DNA from: Pseudooctadecabacter jejudonensis
GTDB taxonomy: Bacteria; Pseudomonadota; Alphaproteobacteria; Rhodobacterales; Rhodobacteraceae
Direction of reading: 5' to 3'
Length of the DNA: 64,000 bases
NCBI RefSeq assembly: GCF_900172275.1
Contig: NZ_FWFT01000004.1
Location: 210,678-274,677 of the forward strand
Below, one piece after another: positions 9,676 to 19,314 of the stretch. The position numbers and the translations under genes were made by a program. The notes beneath the pieces were generated by a model. The model was given only the letters and a program-made list of their open reading frames with translations, was not told the DNA's origin and searched no databases. How positions within the stretch are numbered: the stretch's first letter is position 1; each line of letters begins with the position of its first letter.

Positions 9676-9888
9676 ATGACACCCATGTCCGATCAAACGC
9701 ACCTCGAAGAAAAAATCGCCCACCTCACCCGCACCGTGGATGAGTTGTCCGACATCATCGCACGCCAAGAACGTGAGATCAGCCGCCTCACCCACCGCGT
9801 GCAAATGTTGATGGAACGCGAAGCCAGCCGCGAATACGACGCAGGCGGCTCCATCCCGCTGGCCGATCAGAAACCACCCCACTGGTAG
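9676..9888 (+). CDS. slyX: SlyX family protein
   Basis: This 70-residue protein is almost entirely one predicted coiled coil: EEKIAHLTRTVDELSDIIARQ continues into EISRLTHRVQMLMERE. It ends with the PPHW tail that is characteristic of SlyX. The molecular role of SlyX is not established. The start may be the ATG at 9676 or the ATG at 9685 (MSDQTH). It is divergent from hisS and convergent with the lipoprotein gene at 9954. Confidence 0.88.
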   Translation: MTPMSDQTHLEEKIAHLTRTVDELSDIIARQEREISRLTHRVQMLMEREASREYDAGGSIPLADQKPPHW

Positions 9889-9900
9889 GGCGGGGCCGCC

Positions 9901-9923
9901 CCTTCATCTGACCAGAAAAACTC
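9901..9923 (+). repeat. Family A dispersed repeat (copy 1)
   Basis: CCTTCATCTGACCAGAAAAA followed by CTC, in the gap between slyX and the convergent lipoprotein gene. It is preceded by a GC-rich hairpin-like stretch (9888-9901). The same core recurs at seven other places in the window. Confidence 0.85.
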
Positions 9924-9953
9924 AAATTCCAAGACGCGCAGCACGCGCAAACA

Positions 9954-10868
9954 TCAGCCGTCTTTCACAGAAACAGCCAGAACAGATCCGTCATGCAACA
10001 GGATCTGCGCCCATTCAGTTGGCACAGCGCTGAACGTGCCGCCAAAGAAACTGTAGACAGAGATGAAATAGGTGTTGCGGTTCAGCCGGTCCGCCCGCGC
10101 ACCGCACGGCTGCCCACGGCCTACACGACACACACTGGCCTTGATCGCCTCATAGGCATTGTCTGCCGTCGTGTAGGCAATCCGTTCGTTGCTGGGTTGA
10201 TACCGGATAAATTCATGGGTCTGGATATCGCCCGCCACAGTCACAGCACCAGTAAACGTCCGCGCACAATTGTCTGCAAACCCTGTGATGTAGAACGGGC
10301 GTGGCGTTGTCAGGTTGGGGTTGGTGTCAAAGACAGTAAACCCGCCACCAGATCCCAGGGCGGTGCCCAAATCACGACGACCAACGCCGCACACCCGCGC
10401 AATCTGCGCAAACGGAAGTATTGTGCCGGCCTCGACATCCGTGGCGTCAGGGCCGGTGCGGGGCGCATCGCTGGCGCCGTCGCCGCCAAACAGCCCGCCA
10501 AAACGCGCGGGCGAAGGCGCGCGCGCAGGTGTCACCTCCGCCTCTGCGGTGCTGGATCGGTTACCGCGAAACAGTCCAAACAGGCCCCCGCGTGCAGGTG
10601 TGTCTGCCGCAGCGGCTGCGGGCTCTACGTCTGCGGTGGTGGCCACATCAGCAAGGGCGGCCGCCACGGCGGCGTTTGCAGGATCATCCGGCGTGCGGTT
10701 CAAAAGGCGCCCAAACAAACCGCCCTGCCCCGATGAGGTTTGCGTCGCCGCGACAGAGGCAGAAGGCGCGTTGGACGTCACCTCACTCAGACGGGCGGTG
10801 CCGTCCAACGGGTTTCCGCACCCTCCCAAAAAAGCGATCGCACCGATCCCGAAAACCAAACCACGCAT
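9954..10868 (-). CDS. Putative lipoprotein with three GGLFG repeats
   Basis: The 304-residue product starts MRGLVFGIGAIAFLGGC, a lipoprotein signal with Cys17 as the lipidated residue (lipobox LGGC). Residues 30-135 are low-complexity, Ala/Pro/Thr-rich and carry GGLFG three times (49-53, 94-98, 124-128). Residues from about 145 to the end form a compact domain with cysteines (RVCGVG, NCART, ASVCRVGRGQPCG) and an aromatic C-terminus (NTYFISVYSFFGG). I recognise it as a conserved rhodobacterial hypothetical but know no function. The position between slyX and dnaE gives no clear hint. Confidence 0.85.
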   Translation of the reverse strand: MRGLVFGIGAIAFLGGCGNPLDGTARLSEVTSNAPSASVAATQTSSGQGGLFGRLLNRTPDDPANAAVAAALADVATTADVEPAAAAADTPARGGLFGLFRGNRSSTAEAEVTPARAPSPARFGGLFGGDGASDAPRTGPDATDVEAGTILPFAQIARVCGVGRRDLGTALGSGGGFTVFDTNPNLTTPRPFYITGFADNCARTFTGAVTVAGDIQTHEFIRYQPSNERIAYTTADNAYEAIKASVCRVGRGQPCGARADRLNRNTYFISVYSFFGGTFSAVPTEWAQILLHDGSVLAVSVKDG

Positions 10869-10982
10869 GCCTGCCCCCCTCGTTGCCCTGTTCGGGTCTT
10901 CCCTAATGGCTTTCTATCGCTGTGCCCGCCTCAGGTCTACCGGTGCGTGCCCTCAGGCGAACATTCGCCGGTCGGCTTTGGT

Positions 10983-13900
10983 CTAGATTTCCAGCACTTC
11001 GACCACACCATTGAGGGACCGCAGCGCGCCCTTGATCTGCGGATTTACAGGGAAATCCTGATCCAACTCCAGATCAATTTCGCCCAGCTCCAGATCGTCG
11101 ATCGTGAACCGGATGGGCCCCCGCCCGCCCTTGACCTTGTCGCGCAACGCATTGGTCAAGACATCGCTGACCGTGGGGATCGCTGCCGCATCCGAAATAA
11201 AGACCTGCAGCCCCGAAGATCCCGCATTGGCCACCGCCATATCCGCGGGCATCACGGACCGCCCCAACAATTTCAACTGCTCGGATTCCATCGTGGCCTC
11301 GACCGCAACGACCACCTGCGTGCCGGTTTCAAGATGGTCACGGGCGTTTTCCAAGGTGTCCGAGAACATCGTGACCTCGTATTGTCCCGTCGGATCGCTC
11401 AACTGTACAAAGGCAAACCGGTTGCCACGGGCAGATTTGCGTTCCTGCCGCCCGGCCACGGTGCCCGCCATCTTGGCCACATGGGGGCCCTTCTCGGCCT
11501 TGGCCATCACTTCATCTAGCGTCATCACCTTTTCGGTGCGCTTCAGCGCGGCCATATAATCATCCAACGGATGGCCGGACAGATAAAAGCCCACGGCCTT
11601 GAATTCTTCGGCCAACCGTTCCGCAGGCAGCCAGTCTGCGGCTGCACTCAGTCTTGGTTCCGGCAAATCATCGCCTGCCTCTCCAAACAGGCTGACCTGG
11701 TTGGAGTTTTTCTGGTCGTGAATTGCAGCAGAATAGCTGACCAAAGCATCAAGGCTGTCGAACACACGCCGACGGTTCGGGTCCAGCTGATCAAACGCGC
11801 CAGCCCGCGCCAACATCTCAAGAGGCCGCTTGCCCACACGTTTCAGATCGACACGGCGGGCCAAGTCAAACAGCGTGGCAAAGGGCCGTGTACCATCTGC
11901 GGTCCGCGCCTCAACGATCAGCTTCATCGCCTCGACACCGACGTTTTTCAGCGCCCCAAGGCCATAAACCAACTTGCCGTCCTGCACATCGAACGTCGCC
12001 AAAGACGTGTTCACGCAAGGGGCCACCCATGGCAGCTCCAGCCCCTTTTTGACCTCTTGGAAATACACCGCCAGCTTATCCGTGAGATGAATATCGCAAT
12101 TCATCACACCGGCCATGAATTCAACCGGATGGTTCGCCTTCAACCATGCCGTCTGGTAGCTGACGACAGCATAGGCCGCCGCATGGGATTTGTTGAAACC
12201 GTAGTTGGCGAACTTGTCCAACAGGTTCCAAACCTCTAACGCCTTCTTGTCGTCGACCCCGTTTTCCTTGGCCCCGGCGATGAACTTGGGCCGTTCCGCG
12301 TCCATCGCCTCTTGAATTTTCTTACCCATGGCGCGGCGCAACAGATCGGCCCCGCCAAGGCTGTATCCCGCCATTTCCTGCGCGATCTGCATCACCTGTT
12401 CCTGATAGACGATGATGCCCTGGGTTTCATCCAGGATATGGTCAATCGACGGATGCAAGGTGTCCCGCTCAGACAGTCCGTTCTTGACCTCACAGAACTT
12501 CGGAATGTTCTCCATCGGGCCGGGGCGATACAGCGCCACGAGCGCGATGATGTCTTCAATACAGTCCGGTTTCATACGCCGCAGCGCGTCCATCATGCCG
12601 CTGGATTCCACCTGAAAGACAGCCACCGTCTTGGCCGCGGCGTAAAGTTTATAAGACGCCTCATCATCCAGCGGGATTGCGTTGATCTCGTTCACAGCAC
12701 CCGCCGCAGGCTCATAAAGCTGCGTGCCATCCGCAGCAATGTGAATATCGCGACCCGATTTCAGGATCAGATCCATGGCGTTCTGGATCACCGTCAACGT
12801 CTTGAGGCCGAGGAAATCAAATTTGACGAGGCCTGCTTGCTCCACCCACTTCATGTTGAACTGGGTCGCGGGCATGTCAGATCGCGGATCCTGATACAGC
12901 GGCACCAGCGCATCCAGCGGCCTATCCCCGATCACCACGCCCGCCGCATGGGTGGATGCGTTGCGCAACAGCCCCTCGATCTGCTGGCCGTAGGTCAACA
13001 GGCGGTCCACGACCTCTTCGCTGTTCGCCGCTTCCCGCAGCCGCGGCTCATCGGCCAGCGCCTTTTCGATGCTGACGGGTTTGACGCCCTCGACAGGGAT
13101 CATCTTCGACAGCTTGTCGACCTGCCCATAAGGCAGTTGCAACACCCGCCCCACGTCCCGCACAGCGGCCTTGGACAACAACGCCCCAAACGTGATGATT
13201 TGCCCCACCTTGTCGCGGCCATATTTGTCCTGAACGTAGCGGATCACCTCTTCGCGGCGGTCCATACAAAAGTCGATGTCAAAGTCCGGCATCGACACCC
13301 GTTCGGGGTTCAGAAAGCGTTCAAACAAAAGCGAATAGCGCAAAGGATCAAGGTCTGTGATCAACAGTGCGTAGGCCACCAAGGATCCCGCACCGGATCC
13401 CCGCCCCGGCCCCACAGGAATGGCGTTTTCCTTGGACCACTTGATGAAGTCCGCCACGATCAGGAAATAGCCCGGGAATCCCATCCCTTCGATGATCTTC
13501 AGCTCAAAATCCAGCCGCGCCTCATACTCCTCGACGCTCGCCGCGTGGGGAATAATCGCCAAGCGGTCGCGCAGGCCCTGTTCGGCCTGACGGCGCAGCT
13601 CCGCCACCTCATCATCCGCAAACTTGGGCAGGATCGGATCGCGTTTATTGGCCTTGAAGGCGCACCGCTTGGCGATTTCAACCGTGTTCGCCACAGCCTC
13701 CGGCAGGTCGGCGAACAACGTCACCATTTCCTCTTGCGATTTGAAGTAATGTTGCGGGGTCAGACGACGGCGCGGCTCATTCTGATCCACATACACCCCG
13801 TCCGCGATGCAGATCAGCGCATCATGGGCCTCGTAAATCTCGGACTTTGGGAAATACACATCGTTGGTCGCGACCAGTGGCAAATCCATTGCATAGGCCA

Positions 13901-14489
13901 TTTCCACATGGCCCCGTTCGGACAAACGTTCCGCTTCGGGCAGACCGCCATCAACCGGATGCCGTTGCAGCTCCACATACAACCGGTCCGGATAAATCGC
14001 CGCCAACCGCGTCATCAAGGCTTCAGCCGCGGGGCGCTGGCCCGCGCGTAACAGCCGCCCGATGGGCCCGTCCGGCCCGCCTGTCAGGCAAATCAATCCA
14101 CCTGAATATTGCGCCAATTCCTCCACCGTGACCTGCGGCAGCTGACCGCCCTTGTCGACGTAAAGGCACGAATTGAGCTTCATCAAATGCTCATACCCCG
14201 TCTCGGACTGCGCCAGCAAAACAACAGGCGCCGGATCCGGTGCACGCCCGCGCGGATCACCCCCGTCCATGGCGACATCGACCTGACACCCGATGATCGG
14301 CTGCACGCCCGCCTTGGCCGCATATTCCGAAAATTCCAACGCGCAAAACAGGTTGTTGCTGTCGGTCACAGCCACCGCAGGCATGCCCGCAGCCTCCGCC
14401 AAACCACTGAGTTTTTTGACAGGAACCGCCCCTTCAAGAAGGGAATATTCGGTATGGGTGCGCAGATGGATGAATCGGGGGTCAGACAT
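10983..14489 (-). CDS. dnaE: DNA polymerase III subunit alpha
   Basis: This 1168-residue protein is the replicative DNA polymerase catalytic subunit. The N-terminal PHP domain starts RFIHLRTHTEYSLLEGAV. The palm motif MPDFDIDFCMDRR lies at 400-412 with the catalytic aspartates, and GPGRGSGAGSLVAYAL precedes it. A helix-hairpin-helix and an OB fold (AGTVAGRQERKSARGNRFAFV) occupy the C-terminus. An upstream in-frame start would add 41 residues, but the ATG at 14489 (MSDPRFIHL) matches the family. Transcription runs away from the divergent ArsR gene. Confidence 0.97.
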   Translation of the reverse strand: MSDPRFIHLRTHTEYSLLEGAVPVKKLSGLAEAAGMPAVAVTDSNNLFCALEFSEYAAKAGVQPIIGCQVDVAMDGGDPRGRAPDPAPVVLLAQSETGYEHLMKLNSCLYVDKGGQLPQVTVEELAQYSGGLICLTGGPDGPIGRLLRAGQRPAAEALMTRLAAIYPDRLYVELQRHPVDGGLPEAERLSERGHVEMAYAMDLPLVATNDVYFPKSEIYEAHDALICIADGVYVDQNEPRRRLTPQHYFKSQEEMVTLFADLPEAVANTVEIAKRCAFKANKRDPILPKFADDEVAELRRQAEQGLRDRLAIIPHAASVEEYEARLDFELKIIEGMGFPGYFLIVADFIKWSKENAIPVGPGRGSGAGSLVAYALLITDLDPLRYSLLFERFLNPERVSMPDFDIDFCMDRREEVIRYVQDKYGRDKVGQIITFGALLSKAAVRDVGRVLQLPYGQVDKLSKMIPVEGVKPVSIEKALADEPRLREAANSEEVVDRLLTYGQQIEGLLRNASTHAAGVVIGDRPLDALVPLYQDPRSDMPATQFNMKWVEQAGLVKFDFLGLKTLTVIQNAMDLILKSGRDIHIAADGTQLYEPAAGAVNEINAIPLDDEASYKLYAAAKTVAVFQVESSGMMDALRRMKPDCIEDIIALVALYRPGPMENIPKFCEVKNGLSERDTLHPSIDHILDETQGIIVYQEQVMQIAQEMAGYSLGGADLLRRAMGKKIQEAMDAERPKFIAGAKENGVDDKKALEVWNLLDKFANYGFNKSHAAAYAVVSYQTAWLKANHPVEFMAGVMNCDIHLTDKLAVYFQEVKKGLELPWVAPCVNTSLATFDVQDGKLVYGLGALKNVGVEAMKLIVEARTADGTRPFATLFDLARRVDLKRVGKRPLEMLARAGAFDQLDPNRRRVFDSLDALVSYSAAIHDQKNSNQVSLFGEAGDDLPEPRLSAAADWLPAERLAEEFKAVGFYLSGHPLDDYMAALKRTEKVMTLDEVMAKAEKGPHVAKMAGTVAGRQERKSARGNRFAFVQLSDPTGQYEVTMFSDTLENARDHLETGTQVVVAVEATMESEQLKLLGRSVMPADMAVANAGSSGLQVFISDAAAIPTVSDVLTNALRDKVKGGRGPIRFTIDDLELGEIDLELDQDFPVNPQIKGALRSLNGVVEVLEI

Positions 14490-14564
14490 GTGGGCACAGT
14501 ACCTTGCCCACCCTGATCGCAAAAGGGGCATATGATGTGGCTTTATGACTTTCCACGCCTCAAA

Positions 14565-14619
14565 ACTTAGCTGAATAACTAAGTATCTTGACACCGGACA
14601 AACGGGCGGCAATACTTAG
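14565..14619 (+). promoter_or_regulatory. Inverted repeat operator candidate for the ArsR gene
   Basis: A perfect inverted repeat ACTTAG/CTAAGT with an 8-base spacer (14565-14584) is followed by a third ACTTAG (14614-14619) 4 bases before the ArsR start codon. The arrangement fits autorepression by the encoded regulator. It also lies in the dnaE upstream region. Confidence 0.5.
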
Positions 14620-14623
14620 CGTT

Positions 14624-14950
14624 ATGGCTAACAAACTTGACAGCGCCTTCGCGGCCCTTTCCGATCCCACCCGCCGCGCCATCATTGAACGGCTGGTCAC
14701 AGGCCCCGCAACGGTGTCCGACCTCGCAGCCCCGCACGATATGGCTCTGCCCACGTTGATGCGTCACCTCAAGGTTCTTGAAACCTGCGGCCTTGTGCGC
14801 TCGGTCAAGAAAGGTCGGGTGCGCACCTGCCACATCGAAGCTGGCCCCCTGATGGACGTCCAAGGCTGGCTTGAATGGCAACGCCGCGTCTGGGAAGGCC
14901 GCCTTGATCGACTCTCTGCCCTCGCCCATGACATCGACAGGAGCAATTGA
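14624..14950 (+). CDS. ArsR family winged-helix transcriptional regulator
   Basis: This 108-residue regulator starts at ATG 14624 (MANKLDSAFAALSDPTRRAIIERL), the standard ArsR opening, rather than an upstream TTG. The helix-turn-helix is DLAAPHDMALPTLMRHLKVLETCGLV. The metal-binding ELCVCDL-type motif is missing, so it probably does not sense arsenic or metals. It is of the type commonly paired with an SRPBCC protein, whose start codon follows its stop by 1 base. Self-matching ACTTAG boxes upstream suggest autoregulation. Confidence 0.9.
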   Translation: MANKLDSAFAALSDPTRRAIIERLVTGPATVSDLAAPHDMALPTLMRHLKVLETCGLVRSVKKGRVRTCHIEAGPLMDVQGWLEWQRRVWEGRLDRLSALAHDIDRSN

Positions 14951-14951
14951 C

Positions 14952-15404
14952 ATGTCCACCGACACCTTCACTTTCGACCGACAATTCCCCCTGCCACCCG
15001 ATCGCATGTTCACCGTGATGACCGCGCCGGAATACCGCGAAATCTGGGGGGCACCCGACGACGGACAGGTCTTGCAAACGATATCGTCCGACTTCACCGT
15101 CGGCGGCACCGAACACCACCGCTGCGGCCCCAAAGAGGCCCCTGAGTTTGAGGTGATGACGCGTTGGTACAACATCGACGCACCCCATACCGTGACCTAC
15201 ACCGAAACCATCCACGCCGGCGGCATGGCCCTTGGCGCAGGTCTGGTCACCTACGTGCTGACGCCTGCAGGCACGGGGACCGATGCGACGATCACCGTCG
15301 CCGTGGTCTCCTTCGTGGGCCCCGAAATGATCGATGAATTTCGCGCGGGCTGGACAGGCGGGCTTGCAAAACTGGACGCCTTGGCGGCCAAACAGGCCAG
15401 CTGA
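14952..15404 (+). CDS. SRPBCC (AHSA1-like) domain protein
   Basis: This 150-residue START-like protein starts [28 protein letters not shown]. It has the usual SRPBCC pattern of an N-terminal strand, the APEYREIWG helix and a C-terminal helix ending [14 protein letters not shown]. Such proteins bind hydrophobic ligands in a deep cavity, and partners of ArsR genes often act in stress or ligand response. The ligand is unknown. It is in one transcription unit with the ArsR gene. Confidence 0.88.
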   Translation: MSTDTFTFDRQFPLPPDRMFTVMTAPEYREIWGAPDDGQVLQTISSDFTVGGTEHHRCGPKEAPEFEVMTRWYNIDAPHTVTYTETIHAGGMALGAGLVTYVLTPAGTGTDATITVAVVSFVGPEMIDEFRAGWTGGLAKLDALAAKQAS

Positions 15405-15520
15405 CGCGCGGGCGCACTCTTGCCAAACGCCCCCAATCGCTATTTCATAGGCGCAAGGCAGGGTCTACGCCGCATCGGCCCTGCAGGATTGGCCAACCCA
15501 GTACCGCGGCGGATACTGCC

Positions 15521-16882
15521 ATGAATGTGACGTTTCTTCTGAACGGAGAGACCACCCGGGTGGACACCCACCCGACGCAAACCCTTTTGGATTGGCTGCG
15601 CGAAGATCGCCAACTCACAGGGACCAAAGAAGGCTGCAACGAAGGCGATTGTGGCGCGTGCAGCGTCATGGTGACGGATGCCAAAGGTGCGCGCACCCTG
15701 AATGCCTGCATTCTGTTCATGCCCCAACTGCACGGCAAAGCCGTCCGCACCGTTGAAGGCCTCGCCGCCCCTGACGGCACCCTGCATCCGGTGCAACAGG
15801 CTATGGTGGATCATCACGGCAGCCAGTGCGGGTTTTGCACCCCAGGGTTCGTGGTCTCCATGGCCACGGGCCATTTAGAAAACCGCACCGATCATGATGA
15901 CGTGCTTGCAGGCAACTTGTGCCGCTGCACCGGCTACGCCCCGATCATCCGCGCCGCCCGCGCCGCCGAAGATGCACCCGTGCCCGATCACATGCGCGAC
16001 ACCCCCCTTCATCTGACCCAAAAAACTCAAATCCCGGCCCCTCAAACAAGCGACGACCTGGCCGACTGGTGCCTCGCCCACCCCGAAGGCACCCTGATCG
16101 CGGGGGCCACCGATGTGGGGCTTTGGGTGACCAAGGATTTCCGTGATCTGGGCGAGGTCGCGTTTCTGAACCAATGCGCCGACCTGCAACAAATCGACGA
16201 TCTGGGCGAACACCTGCGCATCGGCGCGGCGGTCACGATGACAGACGTTCTGGCCGCCCTGCGCCCCCTGCATCCGTCTTATGCAGAGATGGTGCGCCGG
16301 TACGGATCGGAACAGGTCCGCAATGCGGCCACAATCGGTGGCAACATCGCCAATGGGTCGCCCATCGGGGACAACCCGCCCGCCTTGATTGCACTCGGCG
16401 CCACGCTGCACTTGCGTCACGGCGACACGCGGCGTGACATGCCGATTGAAGACTTCTTTATCGACTACGGACAACAGGACCGACAGAGCGGTGAATTCGT
16501 CGAAGGCGTGACCATCCCCAAATCGGCCCCCGCTTTGCGCTGCTACAAACTCAGCAAACGGTTCGATCAGGACATTTCGGCCGTCTGCGGCTGTTTCAAT
16601 GTCACAGTAGAGACTGGCACCGTCACAGACGCCCGCATCGCCTTCGGCGGAATGGCCGGCACGCCCAAACGTGCAGACAAAGCACAGGCCGCCCTTATCG
16701 GACGCGCCTGGGCGTCTGAAACCATTGAGGCCGCGGCGCAGGCCCTGAAAGAAGACTTTACCCCTCTCAGCGACATGCGCGCCTCGGCGGACTACAGGAT
16801 GCAGGCCGCTCAGGGTCAGCTGCGCCGATACTTTGAAGACCTCAACGGGGCCCAGACCGATGTGTTGGAGGTGCGGACATGA
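15521..16882 (+). CDS. xdhA: Xanthine dehydrogenase small subunit (FeS/FAD)
   Basis: This 453-residue subunit moves electrons from the molybdenum site to NAD. The first 2Fe-2S cluster uses Cys39, Cys44 and Cys47 ([11 protein letters not shown]) plus the Cys in NACILF. The second uses [10 protein letters not shown] and NLCRCTGY. The FAD domain has [17 protein letters not shown]. The linker between the FeS and FAD domains contains a complete family A repeat in frame (bases 16006-16028, residues 162-169, PLHLTQKT). It overlaps xdhB by 4 bases. Confidence 0.95.
   Translation: MNVTFLLNGETTRVDTHPTQTLLDWLREDRQLTGTKEGCNEGDCGACSVMVTDAKGARTLNACILFMPQLHGKAVRTVEGLAAPDGTLHPVQQAMVDHHGSQCGFCTPGFVVSMATGHLENRTDHDDVLAGNLCRCTGYAPIIRAARAAEDAPVPDHMRDTPLHLTQKTQIPAPQTSDDLADWCLAHPEGTLIAGATDVGLWVTKDFRDLGEVAFLNQCADLQQIDDLGEHLRIGAAVTMTDVLAALRPLHPSYAEMVRRYGSEQVRNAATIGGNIANGSPIGDNPPALIALGATLHLRHGDTRRDMPIEDFFIDYGQQDRQSGEFVEGVTIPKSAPALRCYKLSKRFDQDISAVCGCFNVTVETGTVTDARIAFGGMAGTPKRADKAQAALIGRAWASETIEAAAQALKEDFTPLSDMRASADYRMQAAQGQLRRYFEDLNGAQTDVLEVRT
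16006..16028 (+). repeat. Family A dispersed repeat (copy 2) inside xdhA
   Basis: CCTTCATCTGACCCAAAAAA followed by CTC is identical to the intergenic copy at 56081 and lies wholly inside the xdhA reading frame. It is translated as part of the inter-domain linker. Confidence 0.9.
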
Positions 16883-19314
16883 GTGTTGCAAAACCCCTCC
16901 CCCACGATGCGGCCCGTCTGCATGTCACCGGCCAGGCACGGTACGTGGACGACATTCCCCTGCCCCAGGGCACGCTGCATCTGGCCTTTGGGGTCAGCCG
17001 GATCGCGCGCGGTCAAATCAAAGCGATGACCCTCGAAGAGGTGAAGACAGCACCTGGGGTGGTGGCCGTTCTTACTGCTGATGATTTGCCCTTTGCCAAC
17101 GATGTCTCGCCCTCCGTGCATGATGAACCTCTGCTCAGCGATGGGCCCGTGCACTACATGGGTCAGCCCCTGTTTGTGGTTGCCGCCACGTCGCACCGCG
17201 CCGCGCGCATGGCCGCGCGGTTGGGCAACATCACCTATATCGAAGAGACCCCGATCCTGACCATCGAAGACGCTTTGGCCGCCGATGCGCGGTTTGAAGA
17301 CGGCCCGCGGGTCTATGAAAAGGGCCGCGTTGACGCAGCCCTCACCCAGGCACCCCACCGGCTTCAGGGCCGGATTGAAATGGGCGGTCAGGAACACTTC
17401 TACCTGGAAGGTCAAGCCGCCCTCGCCCTGCCACAAGAAGGCGGCGATATGGTGGTGCAGTCGTCAACGCAGCACCCGACCGAAATCCAGCACAAGGTGG
17501 CCGAAGCCTTAGGCGTTCCCATGCACGCTGTCCGCGTTGAAATCCGCCGCATGGGCGGGGGCTTTGGCGGCAAGGAAAGCCAAGGCAACGCCTTGGCCGT
17601 GGCCTGCGCTGTGGTTGCGGCCCAATCGGGCCGCCCCTGCAAAATGCGCTACGACCGCGATGACGACATGATCATCACTGGCAAACGTCATGATTTCCGG
17701 ATCGATTATGATGTGGGATACGACGCGCAGGGGCGCATCCTCGGGATTGATTTCACCCACTACACCCGCTGCGGCTGGGCCCAAGACCTGTCGCTGCCCG
17801 TGGCGGACCGTGCCATGTTGCACGCAGACAATGCCTACCTTCTGCCTGCCGCGCGCATCACATCCCACCGACTGCGCACCAACATGCAAAGCGCCACTGC
17901 CTTTCGCGGGTTCGGTGGACCACAGGGCATGCTGGGGATTGAACGGGTGATGGACCACGTGGCCCATGCGCTGGGACGCGATGGGGCTGAGGTGCGGCGT
18001 ATCAATTACTATGCAGCGATGACCGAAAGTGCGGATGCCTCCGGCGGAGGTATTTTTGACCCAAAGAAACAGCCGACGCTGTCCACCGAAGACCTCGCGT
18101 CTCGTGGTGCCGTCCGAGCCTCCAGCGGGTCCGGCGGGTCTGCGCGCTTTGGCGGGGCGTATTCTGCGGTGCCAGAGGATGCGGAAAACACCACACCCTA
18201 CTCCATGCCGGTCACGGATTTCATTTTGCATGAGATGACCGATCAATTGCTGGACACCGCGGATTATGATCGCCGAAAGGCCGATCTGGCTCGTTGGAAT
18301 GCGCAGAATGAAACGCTCAAGAAAGGGATCGCGTTTAGCCCCGTCAAGTTCGGGATTTCCTTTACTTTGACGCATCTTAATCAGGCGGGGGCGTTGGTGC
18401 ATGTCTACCAGGACGGGTCGATCCATCTGAACCACGGCGGCACCGAGATGGGACAGGGCCTGTTTCAGAAGGTCGCGCAGGTCGCGGCCGCGCGGTTTGG
18501 GGTGAATGTCGCGGCGGTCAAGATCACCGCGACGGACACCGGCAAGGTGCCCAACACCTCTGCCACGGCGGCCTCAAGCGGGTCGGATTTGAACGGAATG
18601 GCCGTGCAAGCCGCTTGTAGCACCATCCGCGACAGGATCGCCGCCTGTCTGGCTGAGCTTCACGGTTGCTCGGTTGAGGAGGTTGTCTTTGACGGCGGGG
18701 ACGTGCGCGTGGGCGGCGTGCAGATGTCCTTCGCCAAGGCTGTGCAAACCGCCTATGAGAACCGCGTCAGTCTGAGTGCCACCGGGTTCTACAAGACACC
18801 CGATGTGGCGTGGGACAGGATTGCAGGCAAAGGACGCCCGTTCTTTTACTTCGCCTACGGGGCAGCGGTGTCGGAGGTGGTGATTGATACGCGCACCGGC
18901 GAAAACCGGTTGCTTCGTGTTGACCTTTTGCATGATGCGGGCGCGTCGCTGAACCCTGCGTTGGACATCGGCCAGATCGAGGGCGGGTTTGTGCAAGGGG
19001 CCGGTTGGCTGACCACGGAAGAGCTTGTCTGGGATGACACCGGCCGGTTGCGCACCCACGCGCCCAGCACCTACAAGATCCCCGCCTGTTCGGATCGGCC
19101 CGCCGTGTTCAACGTCGCTCTTTGGAACGCCGCCAATCCGGCGCGCACGGTCTATCGGTCCAAGGCCGTTGGGGAGCCGCCGTTTATGCTGGGCATCTCG
19201 GCCCACCTTGCCTTGGCCGACGCCTGTTCGGCCTGCGGGCCCCATTTCCCCGATCTGCAAGCCCCCGCAACAGCCGAAGAGGTGCTGCGGGCCGTGGGAC
19301 GGGCCCGCGGGTGA
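16879..19314 (+). CDS. xdhB: Xanthine dehydrogenase large subunit (molybdopterin)
   Basis: This 811-residue subunit oxidises hypoxanthine and xanthine at a molybdenum cofactor. Seen are [28 protein letters not shown] and the catalytic glutamate in AVGEPPF (Glu766). An unusual segment at about residues 381-437 separates NYYA from [11 protein letters not shown], which are nearly adjacent in relatives. Residues 387-397 of that segment are encoded by a family B repeat, and the rest is Ser/Gly-rich. No frameshift is seen, so the enzyme is probably active with an extra loop. It overlaps xdhA (ATGA) and xdhC (GTGA). Confidence 0.95.
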   Translation: MSVAKPLPHDAARLHVTGQARYVDDIPLPQGTLHLAFGVSRIARGQIKAMTLEEVKTAPGVVAVLTADDLPFANDVSPSVHDEPLLSDGPVHYMGQPLFVVAATSHRAARMAARLGNITYIEETPILTIEDALAADARFEDGPRVYEKGRVDAALTQAPHRLQGRIEMGGQEHFYLEGQAALALPQEGGDMVVQSSTQHPTEIQHKVAEALGVPMHAVRVEIRRMGGGFGGKESQGNALAVACAVVAAQSGRPCKMRYDRDDDMIITGKRHDFRIDYDVGYDAQGRILGIDFTHYTRCGWAQDLSLPVADRAMLHADNAYLLPAARITSHRLRTNMQSATAFRGFGGPQGMLGIERVMDHVAHALGRDGAEVRRINYYAAMTESADASGGGIFDPKKQPTLSTEDLASRGAVRASSGSGGSARFGGAYSAVPEDAENTTPYSMPVTDFILHEMTDQLLDTADYDRRKADLARWNAQNETLKKGIAFSPVKFGISFTLTHLNQAGALVHVYQDGSIHLNHGGTEMGQGLFQKVAQVAAARFGVNVAAVKITATDTGKVPNTSATAASSGSDLNGMAVQAACSTIRDRIAACLAELHGCSVEEVVFDGGDVRVGGVQMSFAKAVQTAYENRVSLSATGFYKTPDVAWDRIAGKGRPFFYFAYGAAVSEVVIDTRTGENRLLRVDLLHDAGASLNPALDIGQIEGGFVQGAGWLTTEELVWDDTGRLRTHAPSTYKIPACSDRPAVFNVALWNAANPARTVYRSKAVGEPPFMLGISAHLALADACSACGPHFPDLQAPATAEEVLRAVGRARG
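18038..18068 (+). repeat. Family B dispersed repeat inside xdhB
   Basis: The hairpin CCTCCGGCGGAGG (18038-18050) is followed by TATTTTTGACCCAAAGAA. It is the same as the intergenic copy at 36235-36265 over this length but is read in frame as [10 protein letters not shown]. Confidence 0.9.

Noticed and set aside
12312..14051. Plus-strand frame of 579 codons opposite dnaE
   Set aside because: High GC content keeps antisense frames open. The DnaE PHP and palm motifs on the minus strand settle the coding strand.
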